Positions 1 to 4,660 of a stretch of 5,254 nucleotides of DNA are shown here, piece by piece; position 1 is the stretch's first letter, and every line of letters begins with the position of its first letter. Where the stretch lies: positions 1-5,254 of the forward strand of contig OMQE01000147.1 of assembly GCA_900313155.1 (NCBI GenBank), in the 5' to 3' direction. Source of the stretch: an uncultured Rhodospirillaceae bacterium (GTDB taxonomy: Bacteria; Pseudomonadota; Alphaproteobacteria; RF32; CAG-239). Both the position numbers and the translations under genes were made by a program. The notes beneath the pieces are model-generated. The model was not told the origin of the DNA, did not search any database, and was given only the letters and a program-made list of their open reading frames with translations.

Positions 1-2484
1 ATTTCAGGACAAAACTATCAACCGACATTGGGAAAAGTGGGCTCGGCGCCAACCGAAGGCAATGCCCCGATGGTTTATACTTTGCAAACAAACGGTCGTA
101 TGTCTACTGTTGAGCAATTTGAGAATATTATTGTTCGCACAGCAGAAGGCGGCGGTTTAGTGCGCTTGAAAGATGTCGCAAAAATTGAATTGGGGCAGGA
201 AAACTATGCCATTTCCGGCTTATTTAACGGCAACGGTGCCGTTTCAATGGCTATTAACCTTTCTTCCGGTGCCAATGCTTTAGAAACAATGGAAAACGTG
301 AAGACCGTGTTAGCGGAGTTGCAGCGCTTTTTTCCGGAAGATATGACATATACGGTGGCCTACGATTCAACAAAATATGTAGAAGCTTCGGTTGAAGAAG
401 TAGTGTTCACGCTGTTTTTGACCTTGGCTTTAGTGGTGGGTGTATGCTATTTCTTTTTGCAAGATTTTTATTCAACTCTTATTCCGACATTAACCATTCC
501 GGTATCTATTTTAGGGACATTTGCGGTTATTTTGGCGCTTGGATACAGTATCAATATGTTCACGTTGTTTGCCATGTTGCTGGCTATTGGTGCCGTGGTT
601 GATGACGCTATTGTGGTGGTTGAGCGTGTGGTGTTTTTAATGCAAAACAGCAAAATGACGGCTCGAGAGGCAACGTATCAGGCTATGGGCGAGATTACCG
701 GCGCTTTGGTGGCAACATCTTGTGTGTTGCTGGCTATTTTTGTACCGGTTGGTTTTTTGGATGGCATTGTCGGTAAAATTTATCAGCAATTTTCAGTCAC
801 AATTGCCACGGCAATTATGTTTTCGTTGTTGAACGCGTTGACACTTTCGCCGGCACTATGTTCTTTGCTTATTAAAAAAATTAAGCCGCGTAAAACCGGT
901 TTTTGGGCAGATGTTAACCGCTTTATTGCCAAAGCTATCCATTTTTACAGTGTTGTCGTGTCGTTTTTAGCCAAAAAGCTCAAAGTTGTAACGGCAATTG
1001 TGGTTTTGTTGTTTGTGTTGGTAGGAATTTTGTTTGCAACATCACAATCTTCATTTATTCCGGACGAAGACCAAGGTGTGATTGTGATGAGCTTGCAATT
1101 GCCGGAAGGGGCTTCTAAAAAACGAACTGAAAATTTGGTTGCGCGTGCCAATAAAATTATTCGCGCCGAAAAAGGTGTTGAAAATGTTTCTGACGTTATT
1201 GGTTTTTCGTTAATGGGTGGCCGTGGTGAAAATGTATCTATGTCGTTTATTGTGCTCAAACCATGGGGCGAACGCACAAGTGATGAAGATTTTTCAACCA
1301 ATATTATGCACCGTTTACAGGGAGCAATGATGCAATTTCCGGAAGCTCAATTTCAATTTTTTGAAATGCCGGCCATTCCGGGGTTGGGTACGGCAAATGG
1401 TTTAGACATTCGTTTACAATCTCGTCAAACCATGGATTATCAAAAACTAGATGCCGTTTTACAGGGATTTTTGGGTAAAGTCAATCAAATGCCTGAAATT
1501 GCTTATGCCTATACCACGTTTAATGCTAAAACACCGAATATTTTTTTGGATATCAATCGGGAAAAAGCCGAAAGTATGAAAGTTTCAATGGGAAATATTT
1601 TTTCAACACTGGAAACATATTTGGGCTCAGCTTATGTAAACGACATCAACCTCGGAACGCAGGTTAATAAGGTGATGATGCAGTCAGACTGGAAATATCG
1701 TGATAATATTGATAATATTAACGAATTATATGTTCAAAATAATTTGGGCAGAATGGTGCCGATGCGCGGTTTGGTGGATTTGCATAAAGTTTTGGCGCCG
1801 CGCGTGGTAGAACGCTATAACCAATATCCGGCGGCCTCAGTAACAGCGGTGCAAAAACCTGGTGTTTCAACCGGTCAGGCCATGGCTGAAGTGGAAAATC
1901 TAATTTCAACTTTGCCAAACGGATTTAATATTGAGTGGTCAACCATGAGCTTTCAAGAAAAGAATACGCATGGGCAAATCGGTATTTTGCTTTTGCTGTC
2001 ACTGACTTTTGCTTATTTGTTTTTAGTTGCGCAATATGAGAGCTTTATTATTCCGATACCGGTTATTTTGTCTTTAACGGTAGCCGTCAGCGGTGCCATG
2101 TTAGGCCTATTTTTCAGCGGTATGCCTTTAAGTATTTATGCGCAACTCGGAATTATTTTGCTTGTCGGCATGGCGAGTAAGAACGCTATTTTAATTGTAG
2201 AATTTGCTCGTGACGAACGTGCCAAAGGTGCCACCATTGTTAATGCGGCGGTGAGAGGGTTGAAAGAACGTTTTCGTGCCGTGTTGATGACAGCCTCGGC
2301 GTTTGTTTTAGGTGTGTTCCCGATGGTGATAGCCGGCGGTGCGGCTGCGGCCAGTCGTCAGGCGATTGGGGTGCCGGTATTTTGGGGTATGCTGATTGGA
2401 ACGCTAGGCGGGTTGTTTGTTATTCCGATGCTATATGTTCTGATACAAACTTTGAATGAACGTTGGCAAAAACGCCATAAATAA
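1..2484 (+). CDS. RND-family (AcrB/HAE1-type) multidrug efflux permease, 5'-truncated by window edge
   Basis: Inner-membrane proton/drug antiporter subunit; family members work as trimers with a periplasmic adaptor and an outer-membrane channel to expel drugs or other toxic compounds. The frame is open from base 1 for 827 codons, so the ATG at 28 is internal. AcrB-like proteins have about 1,030-1,050 residues, so roughly 210 N-terminal residues are missing, including TM1 and the first part of the porter domain. Visible landmarks, numbered from base 1, are RLKDVAKIELG near 55-65, the TM4 proton-relay motif GAVVDDAIVVVERV with Asp201/Asp202 (AcrB D407/D408), the second porter half around 340-640, and the TM10 motif MASKNAILIVEF with Lys727 (AcrB K940). 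The relay residues are intact and no frameshift is seen, so the pump is probably functional. It ends RWQKRHK, without the longer tail of some homologues. The substrate cannot be read from sequence. The adaptor gene is usually upstream, outside this window. Family assignment is secure; a specific symbol is not. Confidence 0.96.
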   Translation: MSGQNYQPTLGKVGSAPTEGNAPMVYTLQTNGRMSTVEQFENIIVRTAEGGGLVRLKDVAKIELGQENYAISGLFNGNGAVSMAINLSSGANALETMENVKTVLAELQRFFPEDMTYTVAYDSTKYVEASVEEVVFTLFLTLALVVGVCYFFLQDFYSTLIPTLTIPVSILGTFAVILALGYSINMFTLFAMLLAIGAVVDDAIVVVERVVFLMQNSKMTAREATYQAMGEITGALVATSCVLLAIFVPVGFLDGIVGKIYQQFSVTIATAIMFSLLNALTLSPALCSLLIKKIKPRKTGFWADVNRFIAKAIHFYSVVVSFLAKKLKVVTAIVVLLFVLVGILFATSQSSFIPDEDQGVIVMSLQLPEGASKKRTENLVARANKIIRAEKGVENVSDVIGFSLMGGRGENVSMSFIVLKPWGERTSDEDFSTNIMHRLQGAMMQFPEAQFQFFEMPAIPGLGTANGLDIRLQSRQTMDYQKLDAVLQGFLGKVNQMPEIAYAYTTFNAKTPNIFLDINREKAESMKVSMGNIFSTLETYLGSAYVNDINLGTQVNKVMMQSDWKYRDNIDNINELYVQNNLGRMVPMRGLVDLHKVLAPRVVERYNQYPAASVTAVQKPGVSTGQAMAEVENLISTLPNGFNIEWSTMSFQEKNTHGQIGILLLLSLTFAYLFLVAQYESFIIPIPVILSLTVAVSGAMLGLFFSGMPLSIYAQLGIILLVGMASKNAILIVEFARDERAKGATIVNAAVRGLKERFRAVLMTASAFVLGVFPMVIAGGAAAASRQAIGVPVFWGMLIGTLGGLFVIPMLYVLIQTLNERWQKRHK

Positions 2485-2487
2485 GCT

Positions 2488-2525
2488 AAAAATGAGCGCA
2501 GAAGTTATTTTGCGTTCATTTTTTT
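2488..2525 (+). terminator. Intrinsic terminator of the RND pump gene
   Basis: An 11-bp stem pairs AAATGAGCGCA (2490-2500) with TGCGTTCATTT (2511-2521), with one G-T wobble and a 10-nt loop. A T-run follows directly to 2525. It begins a few bases after the pump's stop codon and separates the pump from htpX. The preceding A-run could lengthen the stem by two pairs and might give weak activity on the other strand. Confidence 0.85.
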
Positions 2526-2550
2526 ATGAAGTTACATTTTTTTAATAATC

Positions 2551-2578
2551 TTGAAATAATATGTTGAATAAACATAAA
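2551..2578 (+). promoter_or_regulatory. Candidate htpX promoter (weak)
   Basis: TTGAAA (2551-2556) is a good -35 match. With a 16-bp spacer the -10 would be CATAAA (2573-2578), matching TATAAT at four of six positions. The extended CTTGAAA also resembles the -35 half of heat-shock (RpoH) promoters, and htpX is a heat-shock gene in E. coli, but no convincing RpoH -10 half follows. A promoter is expected here because the upstream gene ends in a terminator; this placement is only the best candidate by eye. Confidence 0.35.
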
Positions 2579-2583
2579 AAACA

Positions 2584-2588
2584 AGGAG
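2584..2588 (+). promoter_or_regulatory. Ribosome binding site for htpX
   Basis: AGGAG within ACAAGGAGAA lies 13 nt before the ATG at 2602. That is longer than the usual 5-9 nt, but it is a strong match and no alternative ATG lies closer, so it supports the 2602 start. Confidence 0.7.
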
Positions 2589-2601
2589 AATAATAAAAAA
2601 T

Positions 2602-3453
2602 ATGACGCGAACAGTGGTTTTAATGACGGCATTGGTGCTGATTTTTATGTGGATTGGTAACGCAGTTGGCGGTACAGAAGGAATGCAAACGGCATTTTTG
2701 GTGGCCTGTGGTATGAATTTTTTCAGCTATTTCTTTAGCGATAAAATGGTGTTAGCTCATTACAAAGCTAAGGAAGTAACCGTGGCAAGCGAACCGGAAT
2801 TATATGATATTGTGGCACGTTTGGCGCAAAAAGCCAATTTACCGATGCCAAAGGTGTATATAATTCCGGAGCAAGTCCCAAATGCTTTTGCGACCGGACG
2901 TAATCCAAAACATGCGGCTGTTGCGGCAACACAGGGCTTGTTGCAACTCTTAACGCCGCAAGAAGTGGAGGGCGTTTTGGCACATGAAATGAGCCATGTT
3001 CGGCATTATGACATTCTTATCGGTTCTGTTGCGGCCATGTTTGCCGGTGCAATTGCTATGTTGGGGAATGCGGCGCGTGTTGTAGGAGCCGGTGCAACCG
3101 ACAGCAACGGTAACAGAAGTTCTAATCCGCTATTTATATTGATTGGGGCAATTGTGATGCCGATTGCCGCTACCATTATTCAAATGGCAATTTCACGCAC
3201 CAGAGAATTTAAGGCTGATGAAGGAGCTGCACATTTGACGCAGCATCCGGAATGGTTGATGAGTGCGCTTTCCAAACTTGAAGGGTATGCCAAAAATTAT
3301 CAAATGCGTGGCGCGAAGGCTCAAACGGCACATATGTTCATCATCAATCCGTTCAGCGGATTTGCACGCCAATTCAGCAGTTTGTTCAGCACACACCCAA
3401 GCACTCAGGCACGCTTGCAACGATTGGCAGAAATTCAAAAACAATTGCGATAA
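2602..3453 (+). CDS. htpX: HtpX, inner-membrane M48 zinc metalloprotease
   Basis: HtpX is a membrane-embedded endopeptidase that degrades misfolded or damaged inner-membrane proteins, overlapping with FtsH. The 283-residue product matches the family size (E. coli about 293). Two N-terminal hydrophobic segments (about 4-23 and 28-46) precede the catalytic part. NAFATG at 94-99 is the conserved M48 strand. HEMSH at 128-132 is the HExxH zinc site, with His128 and His132 as ligands and Glu129 as catalytic base. SRTREFKAD at 198-206 supplies the third ligand, Glu202. Further hydrophobic stretches lie at about 140-160 and 177-197, on either side of a short Asn/Ser-rich loop. STHPS at 263-267 is the family's C-terminal motif. 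All key residues are present, so the enzyme should be active. It has its own RBS, a terminator on each side and a weak candidate promoter, so it is probably monocistronic. The membrane topology is inferred from hydrophobicity. Confidence 0.96.
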   Translation: MTRTVVLMTALVLIFMWIGNAVGGTEGMQTAFLVACGMNFFSYFFSDKMVLAHYKAKEVTVASEPELYDIVARLAQKANLPMPKVYIIPEQVPNAFATGRNPKHAAVAATQGLLQLLTPQEVEGVLAHEMSHVRHYDILIGSVAAMFAGAIAMLGNAARVVGAGATDSNGNRSSNPLFILIGAIVMPIAATIIQMAISRTREFKADEGAAHLTQHPEWLMSALSKLEGYAKNYQMRGAKAQTAHMFIINPFSGFARQFSSLFSTHPSTQARLQRLAEIQKQLR

Positions 3454-3472
3454 AAACATCAATAATTAAATT

Positions 3473-3510
3473 AAAAGCTCTATATATTGGAAATATAGGG
3501 CTTTTTGTTT
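3473..3510 (+). terminator. Intrinsic terminator of htpX
   Basis: A 13-bp stem pairs AAAAGCTCTATAT (3473-3485) with ATATAGGGCTTTT (3493-3505), with one T-G wobble and a 7-nt loop, ending in a T-rich tract (3502-3510). It starts 20 nt after the htpX stop and ends directly before the smpB -35 box, so the two genes are insulated from each other. Confidence 0.88.
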
Positions 3511-3511
3511 C

Positions 3512-3540
3512 TTGACAAGAAGTGGAAAATAGCCTATATA
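3512..3540 (+). promoter_or_regulatory. smpB promoter, near-consensus housekeeping sigma
   Basis: A perfect -35 TTGACA (3512-3517) is followed by an ideal 17-bp spacer and the -10 TATATA (3535-3540). The surrounding bases give CTTGAC and CCTATAT, the form typical of alphaproteobacterial housekeeping promoters. Transcription would begin near 3547, leaving a leader of only about 15 nt before the smpB start. Confidence 0.85.
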
Positions 3541-3550
3541 GTGGCTCATA

Positions 3551-3555
3551 AAGGG
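3551..3555 (+). promoter_or_regulatory. Ribosome binding site for smpB
   Basis: AAGGG sits 7 nt before the ATG at 3563, which is normal spacing. With the short leader it fixes the start; the next in-frame ATG (residue 68) would remove the conserved N-terminal core. Confidence 0.7.
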
Positions 3556-3562
3556 TGTAAAA

Positions 3563-4042
3563 ATGGCAAAAAAAGAGAAAAAATCAGACTTTATTTCAAC
3601 CGGCTTAGTGGCACAAAACCGGCGGGCTCATTTTGATTATGCCATTAACGAAAAATTTGAAGCCGGACTCGTTTTAACCGGAACGGAAGTCAAATCATTA
3701 CGACAAGGTCATGCCAACATTAACGATGCATACGGAATTATTGAAGCTGATGAGTTGTATATGAGTAATATGTTTATTGCCGCTTATGATAATCAAGGGT
3801 ATGCAAGCCATCCGGAGCGTCGTCATCGAAAGCTGTTGTTGCATCATCGGGAAATTGTGAAGATAATGACCGCGCTTAGTCGCAAAGGGGCAACGCTGGT
3901 GCCGATTAAGCTTTATTTTGACAGACATGGTCGCGCCAAACTTGAAATAGGTTGGGGAACTGGTAAAAAACTTTATGATAAGCGCGAAACAATGAAAGAT
4001 CGTGATTGGAACCGCGAAAAAGCTCGAATTATGGCTCACTGA
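3563..4042 (+). CDS. smpB: SmpB, tmRNA (SsrA)-binding protein for trans-translation
   Basis: SmpB binds the tRNA-like domain of tmRNA and brings it to ribosomes stalled on mRNAs lacking a stop codon, so the nascent chain is tagged for proteolysis and the ribosome released. The 159-residue product has the usual length. After a short lysine-rich start come the family signatures in order: NRRAHFDY at 19-26, GTEVKSLR at 40-47 (tmRNA-binding face of the OB-like barrel), ERRHRKLLLH at 85-94, KGATLVPIKLYF at 108-119, and GKKLYDKRE at 134-142. The basic C-terminal tail (about 142-157) enters the mRNA channel and folds as a helix in known SmpB structures. No key motif is missing. The gene has its own strong promoter and RBS and converges on the next gene with 3 bases between the stops. 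The tmRNA gene ssrA was not found in the window. Confidence 0.97.
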   Translation: MAKKEKKSDFISTGLVAQNRRAHFDYAINEKFEAGLVLTGTEVKSLRQGHANINDAYGIIEADELYMSNMFIAAYDNQGYASHPERRHRKLLLHHREIVKIMTALSRKGATLVPIKLYFDRHGRAKLEIGWGTGKKLYDKRETMKDRDWNREKARIMAH

Positions 4043-4063
4043 ATATTATAAATTCAATTTTTT
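4040..4063 (+). terminator. Possible weak terminator of smpB
   Basis: TGAAT (4040-4044, including the smpB stop) can pair with ATTCA (4052-4056) around a 7-nt loop, followed by a run of six T (4058-4063). The stem is short and AT-only, so it would be weak. It overlaps the 3' end of the convergent gene, where the same bases encode the Lys-Lys near its C-terminus. No better terminator for smpB is visible. Confidence 0.3.
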
Positions 4064-4267
4064 CTCGATTTTTGCAACTTCATGATTAGATTTTTCAAAA
4101 TGGTCTATTTCATGGTGGTAGTGATTTACCACATGATATAGTTTGTGCCAAAATCCTTGTTCCACACTGACTACAGTTCCCCATACCGCCATGATAAACA
4201 TAATGATGGTTACAACGCTCTCGGCAATATCTAACGTTTCTTTCATGTCATATTTTTTCTTTTTCAT
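4046..4267 (-). CDS. Small single-pass membrane protein with histidine-rich C-terminal helix, unknown function
   Basis: I do not recognise this 73-residue protein. It starts MKKKKYDMK, has one hydrophobic segment at about 16-36, and then a segment with histidines at 41, 45, 49, 51, 52, 56 and 62, ending in a charged Lys/Glu-rich stretch. The basic N-terminus suggests N-in topology, which would place the His-rich part in the periplasm (inference). Spacing 41-45-49-52-56 puts five His on one face of a helix, suggesting metal or proton binding, though no known motif is matched. An in-frame TAG at 4271-4273 excludes a longer form. No Shine-Dalgarno sequence precedes the ATG; Met8 is a possible alternative start but has none either. 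The coherent membrane-plus-helix layout and the tight convergent fit beside smpB favour a real gene, but short length and lack of a recognised family leave doubt. Confidence 0.6.
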   Translation of the reverse strand: MKKKKYDMKETLDIAESVVTIIMFIMAVWGTVVSVEQGFWHKLYHVVNHYHHEIDHFEKSNHEVAKIEKKLNL

Positions 4268-4318
4268 GCGCTAAAAGATAATTTGAAATAGTGCATCCTT
4301 CAATATAGTCATATGGCT

Positions 4319-4348
4319 ATATTAGCTTTTTTCATTCTTAAGGGTAAA
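4319..4348 (-). promoter_or_regulatory. Weak candidate promoter for the small membrane protein gene
   Basis: On the - strand, TTTACC (4343-4348) and TAATAT (4319-4324) are separated by 18 bp, each matching the housekeeping consensus at four of six positions. A second -10-like TATATT lies at 4302-4307 without a good -35. The assignment is by eye and weak. Confidence 0.2.
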
Positions 4349-4380
4349 TAACGAGTGTGATTTATTTTGTGAGCCTTGTA

Positions 4381-4409
4381 TGAAGATAACCTTTTCATTG
4401 TTATCTTCA
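4381..4409. repeat. Perfect 10-bp inverted repeat (hairpin)
   Basis: TGAAGATAAC (4381-4390) and GTTATCTTCA (4400-4409) are exact reverse complements around a 9-nt loop. No T-run directly follows the stem on either strand, so it is not a standard terminator. It could be an operator, an RNA hairpin, or an outer module of the adjacent compound repeat, which starts 15 bases to the right. Confidence 0.75.
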
Positions 4410-4424
4410 AATGCAGTCTTTTTC

Positions 4425-4527
4425 TTGTCTTCCTTGGTCGTCAGACCAAGAATCTCCGCACTTTAATGCGGTAATAAGCCGAACTGGCGTTCGGAGATTC
4501 TCGAACCTAACGGTTCAAGAATGACAA
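4425..4527. repeat. Compound palindromic repeat element with four hairpins (REP/BIME-like)
   Basis: The ends are imperfect terminal inverted repeats: TTGTCTTCCTTG (4425-4436) matches the reverse complement of CAAGAATGACAA (4516-4527) at 10 of 12 positions. Inside are four hairpins: CTTGGTC/GACCAAG (4433-4439 with 4444-4450, tetraloop GTCA); CCGCA/TGCGG (4456-4460 with 4467-4471); CCGAAC/GTTCGG (4479-4484 with 4489-4494, tetraloop TGGC); and GAACC/GGTTC (4503-4507 with 4512-4516, tetraloop TAAC), the last extended by TCT/AGA across one mismatch. GAATCT (4450-4455) and AGATTC (4495-4500) close the two middle hairpins into a three-way junction with no unpaired base at the outer joints. Intergenic palindromic mosaics of this kind are known as dispersed repeats in many bacteria; other copies cannot be seen in this window apart from one fragment. 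A structured RNA is the alternative reading. Confidence 0.7.
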
Positions 4528-4564
4528 TGATATATAAAACAAGCAAGAATAACAGAGGAAGGTA

Positions 4565-4582
4565 TAACGTTCGAAAATGACA
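4565..4582. repeat. Degenerate fragment of the compound repeat's right end
   Basis: TAACGTTCGAAAATGACA resembles TAACGGTTCAAGAATGACA at 4508-4525 with one missing base and two A/G changes. It is in the same orientation about 57 bases downstream. It looks like a decayed partial copy of the right terminus, although a match this short could be chance. Confidence 0.4.
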
Positions 4583-4592
4583 TAGACGCAAC

Positions 4593-4623
4593 AAAAAAAG
4601 GCGGATAATTCCACCGCCTTTTT
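4593..4623 (-). terminator. Intrinsic terminator of the Cys-rich gene (potentially bidirectional)
   Basis: AAAAAGGCGG (4595-4604) pairs perfectly with CCGCCTTTTT (4614-4623) around a 9-nt loop. On the - strand the T-run at the end of the stem, continuing to 4593, follows a GC-rich core, and the hairpin begins 37 nt after the stop at 4661. The arrangement is symmetric enough to work in the + direction too, but no + strand gene leads into it. Confidence 0.88.
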
Positions 4624-4660
4624 CAGAGCTTTAATGAGAGTATATTTTTACGTAGAACTA

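Larger units (their letters stand above)
4268..4660. other. Gene-free, structure-rich intergenic region
   Basis: No supported gene lies in these 393 bases. Going left to right there is a possible leader region for the small membrane protein (4268-4350), a perfect hairpin (4381-4409), a compound palindromic repeat (4425-4527), a degenerate fragment of that repeat (4565-4582) and a strong terminator (4593-4623). The remaining sequence (about 4350-4380, 4528-4564 and 4624-4660) shows nothing I can assign. The genes on both sides are transcribed on the - strand, so this is the region between the end of the Cys-rich gene and the start of the small membrane protein gene. Confidence 0.7.

Noticed and set aside
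28..2484. RND pump starting at the ATG at base 28
   Set aside because: The frame is open from base 1, and the protein would lack TM1 and the first porter subdomain. The alignment with AcrB-type proteins continues upstream of this Met.
3263..3469. 68-codon ORF in another frame inside the 3' part of htpX
   Set aside because: It lies almost wholly within a well-supported gene, has no RBS or recognisable protein features, and is a frame shadow.
4380..4466. Small + strand ORF of 28 codons with a hydrophobic start (MKITFSLLSS...)
   Set aside because: It runs through the two palindromes, has no clear RBS or promoter, and its sequence is dictated by the hairpin arms. It is most likely spurious.
4433..4516. 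CRISPR-like array of short hairpins
   Set aside because: The hairpins differ in sequence and there are no identical repeats separated by uniform spacers.
4593..4623. Terminator for smpB or another + strand gene
   Set aside because: It is more than 500 bases from the smpB stop but begins only 37 bases after the stop of the - strand Cys-rich gene, so it is assigned to that gene.
4043..4660. tmRNA (ssrA) gene close to smpB
   Set aside because: No CCA-ending acceptor stem, T-arm motif or tag-peptide reading frame was found downstream of smpB. The structured region there is palindromic repeat sequence.
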